NCBI GenBank assembly: GCA_045629925.1
Contig: JAZQSD010000078.1
Coordinates: 1 to 12,178, forward strand
DNA: 12,178 nt
Source: Brotonthovivens sp045629925
GTDB taxonomy: Bacteria; Bacillota; Clostridia; Lachnospirales; Lachnospiraceae
Reading direction: 5' to 3'
The translations under genes and the position numbers were made by a program. Below the pieces are notes generated by a model. That model worked only from the letters and a program-made list of their open reading frames with translations, was not told the origin of the DNA and made no database searches. This document shows positions 1-6,458 of this stretch, piece by piece (within the stretch, counting starts at the first letter, position 1; each line of letters begins with the position of its first letter).

Positions 1-51
1 TCGGCGCTTTGAAGTGTTAAAATCGTATAAGCGCAAAATTTGTATTGTGCA

Positions 52-57
52 TATAAT
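52..57 (+). promoter_or_regulatory. Probable -10 box of the symporter gene
   Basis: A perfect TATAAT lies 25 bases upstream of the symporter ATG. At 16-18 bases upstream of it there is no good -35 hexamer. A TG pair sits one base too far out to make a standard extended -10. A 6-base inverted repeat, GCGCTT (4-9) and AAGCGC (29-34), covers the place where the -35 would be and could be an operator or the remnant of an upstream hairpin. The -10 is read directly; its use is inferred. Confidence 0.45.
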
Positions 58-82
58 GAAAATGTGTTAAAGGGGATTTCTT

Positions 83-1561
83 ATGAAAGAAAGAGAAAAG
101 TTTGGGTCTAGACTAGGATTTATCCTTGTTTCTGCCGGTTGTGCAATCGGCCTTGGAAATGTCTGGAAGTTTCCTTATATTACAGGTCAGTATGGCGGGG
201 CCATGTTTATTTTGATCTATCTAATCTTTTTGGTAATCTTTGGACTTCCAATTCTTGTCAGCGAATTTACCGTTGGACGAGGCAGTGGCAAGAGTATGGC
301 TACAGCATTTGGTGATTTGGAAGCCAAAGGCACCAAGTGGCATCACTTAGGATGGTTCAGTTTGATTGGTTCTTATCTGTTAATGATGTTCTATACAATG
401 GTTGGCGGCTGGATGCTGTTCTATGTGTACCGTATGGCGGCTGGGAAATTAGCAGTTATGGATGCGGGGCAGATTGAAGGAGCATTTGGCTCTATGTTAG
501 GTTCTGCTCCTACAATGATGGGATGGATGATTGTTGCAGTTGTCATTTCCTTCTTAATCTGCGCGATGGGTCTTCAGAATGGTATTGAGAAGATCACAAA
601 GGTTATGATGACAGTGCTGATCTTGCTTATGATCGTATTGGCTATCCGTTCACTTGTGCTTCCAGGTTCCGGAGAAGGTATCCGATTCTACTTAGTTCCA
701 ACATTAGACGGAATTAGAGAACACGGCCTAGGAACGGTACTGTTTGCCGCTATGGCACAGGCGTTCTTTACGCTGAGTATCGGTATTGGTTCTATGCAGA
801 TCTTCGGAAGTTACATGAAGAAAGACCGCAGAATCTTAGGCGAAAGCGTTAGCATCATCTGTGTAGATACATTCGTTGCACTGATGGCTGGTATCATCAT
901 TATTCCAGCATGCTTCTCATTTGGTATTGAACCAGGTGCGGGTCCATCTCTGTTGTTCATCACATTGCCAAACGTATTTAACAGCATGGCAGGTGGAAGA
1001 ATTTGGGGAACATTGTTCTTTATCTTTATGTCCTTCGCTGCTATCACAACAATTATTGCAGTATTTGAAAACATCTTAATGTTCTGTATTGAAAAGTTCG
1101 GATGGAGCAGAAAGAAAGCAGTTATCATCAACATCATTTGCATGATTATCTTATCTATGCCTGCAGTTTTAGGATTTAACGTTCTTAGTGGAATCCAGCT
1201 GATGGGACCAGGAACAACAATCATGGATGTGGAAGACTTCCTTGTATCTTATAACCTGCTTCCACTGGGCAGTTTAGTATTCGTACTGTTCTGTGTAAGA
1301 AAGAACGGATGGGGTTGGGATAACTTTATCAAAGAAGTTAATACTGGCGTAGGCTTCAAGTTCCCTTCTGGCGGCTTGCTGAAGTTCTACATGAGTGTAA
1401 TTCTTCCAATCGTAATTGCAATCATTTATCTGAAAGGTTACTATGATTTCTTCAAACCACAGGGTATGGCATTGACTGGTCGATGGCTGATTGTTGCAGT
1501 TGTTTTACTGGTGGTAGTATTTGGTGTTGCGTTCTACAAACCAAAACAGAAGAAGTGCTAG
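83..1561 (+). CDS. Na+-dependent amino-acid transporter, neurotransmitter:sodium symporter (NSS/SNF) family
   Basis: A 492-residue integral membrane protein predicted to import an amino acid together with Na+. The NSS signature is at residues 19-32: GCAIGLGNVWKFPY, the unwound first helix. By comparison with LeuT, G19, A21, I22 and N26 line up with Na+-site residues. A second family motif, FFTLSIGIGS, lies near residues 226-235 in helix 6, where the family binds substrate and Na+. I count about 12 hydrophobic segments, at roughly 13-33, 39-61, 88-118, 143-163, 171-192, 215-240, 252-276, 305-335, 343-365, 385-405, 430-455 and 465-487. Many bacterial members have 11, so the last helix is a mild variation. 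The tail is basic (KPKQKK). The start is set by AGGGG at 71-75, about 7 bases before ATG. The substrate cannot be read from sequence. It is a single-gene unit, ended by the hairpin at 1597-1640. Confidence 0.93.
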   Translation: MKEREKFGSRLGFILVSAGCAIGLGNVWKFPYITGQYGGAMFILIYLIFLVIFGLPILVSEFTVGRGSGKSMATAFGDLEAKGTKWHHLGWFSLIGSYLLMMFYTMVGGWMLFYVYRMAAGKLAVMDAGQIEGAFGSMLGSAPTMMGWMIVAVVISFLICAMGLQNGIEKITKVMMTVLILLMIVLAIRSLVLPGSGEGIRFYLVPTLDGIREHGLGTVLFAAMAQAFFTLSIGIGSMQIFGSYMKKDRRILGESVSIICVDTFVALMAGIIIIPACFSFGIEPGAGPSLLFITLPNVFNSMAGGRIWGTLFFIFMSFAAITTIIAVFENILMFCIEKFGWSRKKAVIINIICMIILSMPAVLGFNVLSGIQLMGPGTTIMDVEDFLVSYNLLPLGSLVFVLFCVRKNGWGWDNFIKEVNTGVGFKFPSGGLLKFYMSVILPIVIAIIYLKGYYDFFKPQGMALTGRWLIVAVVLLVVVFGVAFYKPKQKKC

Positions 1562-1596
1562 AAAGTCATAATAAAATAAAGAAATGAAATAAAAAG

Positions 1597-1640
1597 AAAA
1601 CCAAAGTCTGATGCAGATCGCACCTGGACTTTGGTTTTTT
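1597..1640. terminator. Bidirectional Rho-independent terminator between convergent genes
   Basis: The arms AAAACCAAAGTC (1597-1608) and GACTTTGGTTTT (1627-1638) pair perfectly over 12 bases around an 18-base loop. On the + strand a run of T follows (1635-1641). On the - strand the A-rich flank at 1590-1600 becomes a T-rich tail. It can therefore end both the symporter transcript and the leftward LpdD-like gene. Confidence 0.9.
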
Positions 1641-1654
1641 TCTTGAGAATGATT

Positions 1655-2020
1655 TTAATATTCTGCTAAAAATGCTTCTGCGGCTGCGGTTGTGTTGGCG
1701 ATCAGCTGCAGTAAGTCTTCTTTCGATGCATCGTCTACGTGAACTCCTGCTGTTACGGAAGTGATTTCCCCTGTTTTTCTGCAGACCATATCAGCAACTT
1801 TTTCAGCAAGAAATCTATCTTTGTGGCCGTAGGCTGTGATTACGTTAATGTCGCAGGTGTTTTCGCCGGTTGCAGCATTTTTGGATGGAACTGCAAGTGC
1901 CACTGCGCCAACGTGAGGAGTGTCGCCTCCTGTGATGAAGATGGTGATACCTCGTTTTTCAGTAGTAAGAATCTCTAATTTGATAATATGTTTGCCTTCG
2001 CCGTGAGTGATCGTGATCAT
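1655..2020 (-). CDS. Small LpdD-like protein (prenylated-flavin chaperone-like fold)
   Basis: A 121-residue soluble protein. It resembles the LpdD/gallate decarboxylase subunit D family, small proteins with a proteasome-assembly-chaperone-like fold linked to the prenyl-FMN-dependent UbiD-type decarboxylase LpdC. The family look comes from the glycine turn GGDTPHVGAVAL (31-42), GHKDRFLAEKVA (65-76) and GVHVDDAS (92-99). The C-terminus is a helix rich in Ala and Leu. The start is set at the second possible ATG (2020) because AGAAAGGA lies 6 bases upstream. A longer reading from 2068 has no such site and adds 16 unlikely residues. No UbiD-type decarboxylase or prenyl-FMN synthase is nearby, so its partner is unknown. 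Family assignment is by recognition, not by search. Confidence 0.65.
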   Translation of the reverse strand: MITITHGEGKHIIKLEILTTEKRGITIFITGGDTPHVGAVALAVPSKNAATGENTCDINVITAYGHKDRFLAEKVADMVCRKTGEITSVTAGVHVDDASKEDLLQLIANTTAAAEAFLAEY

Positions 2021-2026
2021 GGTGAT

Positions 2027-2034
2027 TCCTTTCT
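2027..2034 (-). promoter_or_regulatory. Ribosome binding site deciding the LpdD-like start
   Basis: AGAAAGGA on the - strand sits 6 bases before the ATG at 2020. It supports this start over the upstream in-frame start at 2068. Confidence 0.75.
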
Positions 2035-2075
2035 GCATTATTTTTAATGCGAAACAATATTTTTGCAAAAAAGGC

Positions 2076-2104
2076 TTTATTGCTTCTTTGCCTTTAAGTA
2101 TAAT
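2076..2104 (+). promoter_or_regulatory. Probable promoter of the small-gene/glucokinase unit
   Basis: A perfect TATAAT lies at 2099-2104. Seventeen bases upstream is TTTATT (2076-2081), a poor -35. Transcription would start near 2111, leaving a leader of about 43 bases before the ATG at 2154. The -10 is clear; the -35 is weak. Confidence 0.5.
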
Positions 2105-2139
2105 GAAATTTAGAGTGTTTTACAAACATTTTTATAGTT

Positions 2140-2145
2140 AAGGAG
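2140..2145 (+). promoter_or_regulatory. Ribosome binding site deciding the start at 2154
   Basis: AAGGAG here is 8 bases from the ATG at 2154. The alternative GTG at 2145 overlaps this site and so cannot use it. Confidence 0.75.
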
Positions 2146-2153
2146 TGCTCTGG

Positions 2154-2564
2154 ATGAAAAATAAATCAAAGTTAAAAAAGATAAAAGAGAAAAAACCAGC
2201 GGCTGTAAAGATTCCGTCTCAGTGGCTTTTTGTGGCCAAAGAAGAAGTGACAGCCAGAGATGTGAAAGTGTCTCTGGAAGATTATGAGGGCGTAGAACTG
2301 GAGATTTGGGAAGCTGCAGGCATCGTGGAGGTTGTGCTTTCTGACGGCAAGTCTATTGACTTTGAGCAGACAGAAGTGGATCTGGGGGATGAATACAGCA
2401 ATGAGTTTCTCGCAAAACAGCAGGCCAAAGCTCTTTTTTATGTGACGATACATCCAGATAGTGCAGAACTGGCTCAGGCCGCAATGAAACACGTGCTCTC
2501 TAAGATTCCGGGCGTTTTCTGCGGGGATACAGATGATTTTGAACCTTTTATCAAAGGAGTATAG
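2154..2564 (+). CDS. Hypothetical protein, 136 residues
   Basis: I do not recognise this family. The first 20 residues are strongly basic (nine or so Lys). The rest is acidic and looks like a compact alpha/beta domain with alternating strands (LEIWEAAGIVEVVLSDGK) followed by a helical C-terminal part (FLAKQQAKALFYVTIH, then SAELAQAAMKHVLSKI). There is one Cys near the end, in FCGDTDDF. No signal peptide or membrane segment is seen, so it is probably cytoplasmic. The start is ATG 2154, from the AAGGAG at 2140-2145. It ends 1 base before the next gene, so the two are almost certainly co-translated and may act together. Confidence 0.72.
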   Translation: MKNKSKLKKIKEKKPAAVKIPSQWLFVAKEEVTARDVKVSLEDYEGVELEIWEAAGIVEVVLSDGKSIDFEQTEVDLGDEYSNEFLAKQQAKALFYVTIHPDSAELAQAAMKHVLSKIPGVFCGDTDDFEPFIKGV

Positions 2565-2565
2565 T

Positions 2566-2904
2566 ATGATACATGATATTGCCAGAAGTGCGGTGATTCG
2601 AAAGACCCAGAAGGATGTAAATATTATGACCGGCAATTATGAGGCGGCATTTGCGCTGGGGTTGTTGTCTAAGATCTGTCAGGTAACAGTAGAGAGTCAG
2701 TGCAGATCGGTTGCTGATATGAAGGTGCAGTTTTTTGAAAAGGCAGATGGGTATGAACCCCGCAATGAGAGAGAACAGATTTTGATCCAGATGCTGAAGA
2801 ATTATAAGCCATCGGATGTGTGGGATGAAGATGTGGAGATCATGTTTGCAAGAGGGCTTGCGGAGGATACAGAGATTCTTTCGAAAGAGAAGTTCTTTCA
2901 TTAA
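2566..2904 (+). CDS. Hypothetical protein, 112 residues
   Basis: An unrecognised, mostly helical, soluble protein. The N-terminal half has segments such as NYEAAFALGLLSKICQVTVE. The C-terminal half is acidic: NEREQILIQMLKNYKPSDVW, followed by DEDVEIMFARGLAED. Two Cys lie at about residues 38 and 46. The start is ATG 2566: AAGGAG at 2554-2559 lies inside the end of the preceding gene at 6-base spacing, and the preceding stop TAG (2562-2564) is one base away. This points to translational coupling. An upstream ATG at 2533 would overlap the previous gene and lacks a ribosome site. The gene is followed after 51 bases by glucokinase, with no terminator between, so it probably shares that transcript. 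Confidence 0.72.
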   Translation: MIHDIARSAVIRKTQKDVNIMTGNYEAAFALGLLSKICQVTVESQCRSVADMKVQFFEKADGYEPRNEREQILIQMLKNYKPSDVWDEDVEIMFARGLAEDTEILSKEKFFH

Positions 2905-2955
2905 GTCAGCGTAAGCGACAGCAGATATTTAAGAATAAAAGTGTGAGGTGCAACT

Positions 2956-3903
2956 ATGAAAAAATATGTATTTGGTATAGATGTAGGCGGGACAACCGTA
3001 AAGTTAGGATTCTTTGATGTGGAAGGGAATCTTTTGGATAAATGGGAGATCCCTACAAACACAGCTGACAGCGGAAGTCATATTTTGCCGGATGTGGCAA
3101 AGGCCATGGCAGATAAGCTGGCAGCAGTGGGTGCTACTGTTGATGAGGTAGTAGGTGTTGGCATGGGTGTGCCAGGACCTGTAACAGCAGATGGCGTGAT
3201 CAAAAAAGCAATCAATCTAGGCTGGGATGTTTTTAACATTGAAGAAGAGATGACCAGATTGACAGGACTTCCTTGCAAGGCTGGAAATGATGCAAACGTG
3301 GCAGCGCTTGGCGAGATGTATAAGGGCGCGGCAGCAGGCAATGACGATGTGATCATGATCACTTTCGGCACAGGCGTTGGCGGTGGCATCATCGTAGACG
3401 GCAAGATTGTTTCTGGTAACAGCGGCGCTGGTGGAGAGATCGGTCATATCTGTATGAATCCAGCGGAGACAGAGAAGTGCACTTGTGGAAATTGCGGATG
3501 CTTAGAGCAGTACGCATCTGCAAATGGACTGGCAAACACTGCAAAACGTTTGCTGAAGGCCTTTGATATCAATACAACACTTCGCTATTATGATCCGCTG
3601 ACAACAAAGGAAATCTTTGCTGCTTATGCAGATGGAGATATGCTGGCCACATCTCTGGTGGAAGACTGGGGATGTACAGTGGGAAGAGCTTGCGCCCTTT
3701 TAGGCGTAGTAACTAATCCAAAGGTATTTGTTCTCGGTGGAGGCATGTCCAAAGCGGGACAGATTCTGGTTGAGCTGGTGGAGAAGAACTATAATCAGTA
3801 CGTGTTCCATGCGGCAAGAGGAGCACAGTTCGTGCTTGCAACTCTTGGAAATGACGCAGGTATCTACGGCGGAGCAAAATTAGCTCTTGATATGACAAAA
3901 TAA
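2956..3903 (+). CDS. glcK: ROK-family glucokinase
   Basis: A 315-residue cytosolic sugar kinase, predicted to make glucose 6-phosphate from glucose and ATP at the entry to glycolysis. The N-terminal phosphate loop FGIDVGGTTVKLGFFD is at residues 6-21. GVPGPV is at 71-76. The sugar-binding and catalytic region AGNDANVAALGE is at 109-120, with D112 the likely base. A glycine-rich loop, TFGTGVGGGI, is at 136-145, then GEIGHICM. The ROK zinc site is complete: H164 with C175, C177, C180 and C182 (CTCGNCGC). The length is normal for the family. The start is ATG with GAGGTG 6 bases upstream. Glucose is the most likely substrate because of the close match to Firmicute glucokinases, but other ROK sugar kinases share these motifs. 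Confidence 0.92.
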   Translation: MKKYVFGIDVGGTTVKLGFFDVEGNLLDKWEIPTNTADSGSHILPDVAKAMADKLAAVGATVDEVVGVGMGVPGPVTADGVIKKAINLGWDVFNIEEEMTRLTGLPCKAGNDANVAALGEMYKGAAAGNDDVIMITFGTGVGGGIIVDGKIVSGNSGAGGEIGHICMNPAETEKCTCGNCGCLEQYASANGLANTAKRLLKAFDINTTLRYYDPLTTKEIFAAYADGDMLATSLVEDWGCTVGRACALLGVVTNPKVFVLGGGMSKAGQILVELVEKNYNQYVFHAARGAQFVLATLGNDAGIYGGAKLALDMTK

Positions 3904-3934
3904 AGGTTTTTTAGAAAAACATAGTTGGTAGATG

Positions 3935-3963
3935 TTGTGTATATATACATATGATGTTATGAT
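3935..3963 (+). promoter_or_regulatory. Promoter of the threonine aldolase gene
   Basis: TTGTGT (3935-3940), a 17-base spacer, then TATGAT (3958-3963). Transcription is expected to start near 3970, just before the hairpin at 3975-4011. The hexamers are read directly; activity is inferred. Confidence 0.6.
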
Positions 3964-3974
3964 GTGTGAAGTTG

Positions 3975-4011
3975 GGGTCATGGTTTAAGGAGTTAGACGG
4001 TGACCCTTTTT
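3975..4011 (+). terminator. Terminator-like hairpin in the leader before threonine aldolase
   Basis: GGGTCA (3975-3980) pairs with TGACCC (4001-4006), followed by TTTTT (4007-4011). The loop is 20 bases and contains AAGGAG. A 6-base stem plus T-run may be the terminator of the glucokinase unit, for which no other terminator is seen. Because it lies downstream of the promoter at 3935-3963, it could instead act as an attenuator of the aldolase gene. The stem is short, so efficiency is uncertain. Confidence 0.5.
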
Positions 4012-4024
4012 ATCGAAACGCGAA

Positions 4025-4030
4025 AAGGAG
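4025..4030 (+). promoter_or_regulatory. Ribosome binding site deciding the aldolase start
   Basis: AAGGAG is 7 bases before the ATG at 4038. The reading frame is open back to a GTG at 3966, but that codon lies at or before the likely transcription start and would add 24 residues that read through the hairpin. Confidence 0.8.
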
Positions 4031-4037
4031 AAGAAAA

Positions 4038-5063
4038 ATGTTAAATTTTACAAGTGATTACATTGAAGGTGCACACCCAAGACTGTTGCAGAGATTGCTT
4101 GATACAAATATGGTAACTCAGGTTGGTTATGGTTACGATGATTACTGCCAGTCTGCAAAAGAGAAGATCAAGGCAGCTTGCCAGTGCCCAGATGCGGAAG
4201 TTCATTTTCTGGTAGGGGGAACTCAGACAAATGCAACTGTGATTGATTCTATGCTTGGTATCTATCAGGGTGTTATTTCCTGCGAAACAGGACATATCAA
4301 CGTGCATGAAGCTGGTGCTATCGAAGCAACAACACACAAGGTAATTGCCCTTCCAAGCCATGATGGCAAACTTTGCGGCAAAGAATTAGAAGATTATCTG
4401 TACGACTTCTATAATTTCCAGGATGCTGCGCACATGGTTAACCCAGGTATGGTATATATTTCCTTCCCAACAGAGACAGGAAGTCTTTACAGCAAAGCAG
4501 AGCTGGTTAAGATCTCAGAAGTTTGTAAACAGTATGATCTGCCACTGTACGTAGACGGCGCTCGTCTTGGTTACGGTCTTATGAGTTCTGAGTGCGATAT
4601 CACACTTCCAGAATTAGCAGAATTAGTAGACATCTTCTACATTGGCGGCACAAAAGTTGGTGCGCTCTGCGGCGAAGCTGTTGTGTTCACAAAGAACAAT
4701 GCACCTAAGGGCTTCTTCACAATTATGAAACAGCACGGCGCGCTTCTTGCAAAAGGCCGTATCTTAGGTCTTCAGTTTGATGAATTATTTACAGACAACC
4801 TGTATCTTGAGATCAGCAAACATGCAATCAAGATGGCAGAATTGGTAAAAGAGATCGCAGTAGAAAAAGGTCATGAAATGGCTTGGCATTCTCCAACAAA
4901 CCAGCAGTTCATCAGATTTAAAGACACAGATCTTGAGAGAATCAAAGAGCATGTGAAGTATGAATACTGGGAAAAATCAGGCCCAGATCACTCTGTTGTA
5001 CGTTTTGCTACAAGCTGGGCAACAACAGAAGAAAATGTATTGAAATTAAGAGAAATTTTATAA
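4038..5063 (+). CDS. ltaE: Low-specificity L-threonine aldolase (PLP-dependent, beta-eliminating lyase family)
   Basis: A 341-residue cytosolic PLP enzyme of aminotransferase fold type I, predicted to split threonine or allo-threonine into glycine and acetaldehyde. It begins with the usual NFTSDYIEGAHP. GGTQTNA at 60-66 is the phosphate/PLP loop, and HINVHEAGAIEA at 86-97 follows. The Asp that contacts the PLP ring is D173, in VDGARLGYG. K206, in YIGGTKVGALCGEA, is the Schiff-base lysine. The C-terminal domain ends normally (VRFATSWATTEENVLKL). The length is typical. The exact substrate is less certain, since related family members act on phenylserine or other beta-hydroxy amino acids. The gene has its own promoter and a strong downstream terminator and appears monocistronic. 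Confidence 0.88.
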   Translation: MLNFTSDYIEGAHPRLLQRLLDTNMVTQVGYGYDDYCQSAKEKIKAACQCPDAEVHFLVGGTQTNATVIDSMLGIYQGVISCETGHINVHEAGAIEATTHKVIALPSHDGKLCGKELEDYLYDFYNFQDAAHMVNPGMVYISFPTETGSLYSKAELVKISEVCKQYDLPLYVDGARLGYGLMSSECDITLPELAELVDIFYIGGTKVGALCGEAVVFTKNNAPKGFFTIMKQHGALLAKGRILGLQFDELFTDNLYLEISKHAIKMAELVKEIAVEKGHEMAWHSPTNQQFIRFKDTDLERIKEHVKYEYWEKSGPDHSVVRFATSWATTEENVLKLREIL

Positions 5064-5073
5064 GAACATTGAG

Positions 5074-5104
5074 AAAGGCACGTCCGTGAGGATGTGCCTT
5101 TTTT
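5074..5104 (+). terminator. Strong Rho-independent terminator after threonine aldolase
   Basis: The arms AAAGGCACGTCC (5074-5085) and GGATGTGCCTTT (5090-5101) pair over 12 bases with one G-U pair. They are closed by a GTGA loop, which has the stable GNRA form. Six T follow at 5099-5104. Confidence 0.93.
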
Positions 5105-5134
5105 GCGAATACTGCGAATACTATTATTTTAAAA

Positions 5135-5992
5135 TTACAGATTTTTTTCCCTTTCAACGTCCTTGACAGCTTCTGCGACGATCTTCATAAATTCAGGACT
5201 TAACATTGTTTCGAGAAGAGATGCGTTTTCGTTATAGTTTTCAATAATATCACCGGCCTGGTCTGGAAGATACTTATACAAGAGCGCTTCGTAATTTGGC
5301 AAGTGTTTGAATAGCCCAGTGAGATTGTCGTAGGCTACTTTGTGGCTGTGGATAGTATTTTTGTCTGCGGTGCGCTCGTTAAAGCTCGGATTAAATGCAG
5401 CCATCAAGTACCATCGAAAGGCCTCTTCGTAATCTGGCTCCACAACATCGTAGCCAACTTGGTAGATTAGACCGACCAGATTCTGCGCACTGATGTGACC
5501 CTCTTCAGCAGCCATTTTATACCAGTAGAAAGCTTTTGCGGCGTCTGGGTCACAATCTTTGTAAACACCCATGCCAGAGAATTGGTCATGTTTTCGGCCA
5601 TTCTGATATTTTTCCTCAGGGGACATGTTTGCAATTCGGTTTTCTTCCTCCACCTCGCGGGCTAACTCCAGAAGAGAATCCACGGTATGCGGTTTGTCAC
5701 TGCCACGATGTTTAAGGCAAGTGATTTCAGCATCTCCGTAGCCCAGCTCCTTTAATTTTCTAACCCATGGAAGCGCATCTGACGCACTAGTATCAGAAAC
5801 GATACCAAGGGAAATATAGTGGACAAGACACAGGATGCTTTCTGCATAGTCTTTTTCGGCAGCTTTCAAATGATATTCGTAAGCACCTTTTTTGTCTCCT
5901 GCGTCGCTTAGCTGCCAAGCTTTTTCATACAACTGCGCCCCTGTCATGGCAGCTTCTTCTTTTTTCTGTCTTCTTTTTTCAAAAAATCCCAT
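5135..5992 (-). CDS. Sel1-like repeat (tetratricopeptide-type) protein
   Basis: A 285-residue soluble, helical protein. The clearest Sel1-type repeats are around residues 142-176 (DPDAAKAFYWYKMAAEEGHI, then SAQNLVGLIY) and 186-200 (PDYEEAFRWYLMAAF). A weaker unit is at 18-63 (AYEYHLKAAEKDYAES). Such repeats usually form protein-binding superhelices. No catalytic motif, signal peptide or membrane segment is seen, so the partner is unknown. The first 13 residues are strongly charged (EKRRQKKEE). The start is ATG 5992, with GGAGG 7 bases upstream. It has its own extended -10 promoter and is separated from the upstream gene by a terminator, so it is a single-gene unit. It runs convergent to threonine aldolase. 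Confidence 0.82.
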   Translation of the reverse strand: MGFFEKRRQKKEEAAMTGAQLYEKAWQLSDAGDKKGAYEYHLKAAEKDYAESILCLVHYISLGIVSDTSASDALPWVRKLKELGYGDAEITCLKHRGSDKPHTVDSLLELAREVEEENRIANMSPEEKYQNGRKHDQFSGMGVYKDCDPDAAKAFYWYKMAAEEGHISAQNLVGLIYQVGYDVVEPDYEEAFRWYLMAAFNPSFNERTADKNTIHSHKVAYDNLTGLFKHLPNYEALLYKYLPDQAGDIIENYNENASLLETMLSPEFMKIVAEAVKDVEREKNL

Positions 5993-6024
5993 AACAAAAC
6001 CTCCAGTGGAAAAATTTTGAGATT

Positions 6025-6033
6025 ATTATATCA
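6025..6033 (-). promoter_or_regulatory. Extended -10 promoter of the Sel1-repeat gene
   Basis: On the - strand TGATATAAT is a full extended -10 (TATAAT at 6025-6030, TG at 6032-6033). The -35 position 17 bases upstream (TTCTTC) is weak, as is common with extended -10 promoters. Transcription would start near 6018. Confidence 0.65.
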
Positions 6034-6054
6034 CATTTATTTGTCTGGAAGAAT

Positions 6055-6083
6055 AAAAAAAGAAATCGCTGATAGCGATTTCT
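6055..6083 (-). terminator. Terminator of the cysteine-rich small gene
   Basis: AGAAATCGCT (6061-6070) and AGCGATTTCT (6074-6083) form a 10-base stem with a 3-base loop. On the - strand it is followed by six or more T (6055-6060). It ends the gene at 6090-6305 and isolates it from the Sel1-repeat gene. Confidence 0.88.
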
Positions 6084-6089
6084 CTATTA

Positions 6090-6305
6090 TTATCCCTGCA
6101 TTGCTACTTTCTTTGCTCTGCCCTTGCGTGATGCGCTAAAATATGGACACTGAACGATGGAACAGCGGAAACTCTGCTTGCAAGTGTTGCTGCATTCCTG
6201 GCAGATCTCATTATATTCAATCTGCTGCTGATCGTTCATCAAAAAGTCAACATCGTTCATGCTGACACCATATAAAAACTGAGTGATATCCATCTGTTCG
6301 TACAT
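6090..6305 (-). CDS. Small cysteine-rich protein, 71 residues
   Basis: I do not recognise a named family. The N-terminal half is acidic (MDITQFLYGV, then NDVDFLMNDQQQ). It is followed by five Cys at residues 35, 38, 42, 48 and 53: CQECSNTC, then a Cys six residues on, then VQCPYF. The tail is basic (SRKGRAKK). The spacing suggests a bound metal (zinc or iron-sulfur). The start is ATG 6305, with GAGGGG about 9 bases upstream. It has its own promoter and terminator, which supports it being a real gene despite its size. No signal peptide is seen. Confidence 0.75.
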   Translation of the reverse strand: MYEQMDITQFLYGVSMNDVDFLMNDQQQIEYNEICQECSNTCKQSFRCSIVQCPYFSASRKGRAKKVAMQG

Positions 6306-6347
6306 TATCTTAAGCCCCTCTGCGAATGTTTACAAACTCCCGCGGTT

Positions 6348-6376
6348 ATTCTAACACCAAAAGAGACAGAATACAA
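6348..6376 (-). promoter_or_regulatory. Promoter of the cysteine-rich small gene
   Basis: On the - strand: TTGTAT (6371-6376), a 17-base spacer, and TAGAAT (6348-6353) preceded by TGT, which makes an extended -10. Transcription would begin near 6341. Its -35 lies 7 bases from the -35 of the divergent NUDIX promoter. Confidence 0.58.
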
Positions 6377-6383
6377 TATGTAG

Positions 6384-6412
6384 TTTACAAAAAATAAAAA
6401 TAATACTATATT
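6384..6412 (+). promoter_or_regulatory. Promoter of the NUDIX hydrolase gene
   Basis: TTTACA (6384-6389), a 17-base spacer, and TATATT (6407-6412) make a good sigma-A-type promoter. Transcription would start near 6419, giving a leader of about 40 bases. Confidence 0.7.
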
Positions 6413-6458
6413 GTGTAGAGAAGATGAAATAAACAGTGGTTAGGAGTTAGGATAAAAG

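Noticed and set aside
527..1504. Repeated 15-base string GATTGTTGCAGTTGT in the symporter gene
   Set aside because: Both copies encode the hydrophobic string IVAVV in membrane helices. The match is explained by similar residues and codon use, not by a DNA repeat.
2172..2636. 154-codon reading frame on the - strand
   Set aside because: It lies opposite two + strand genes that have good ribosome sites and coupling. Its product is rich in Phe, Ile, Cys and His in an antisense-like way and it has no ribosome site.
3970..4037. T-box or other riboswitch ahead of threonine aldolase
   Set aside because: The leader is only about 68 bases, with no T-box consensus or anti-terminator partner visible. 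Only a simple hairpin can be supported.
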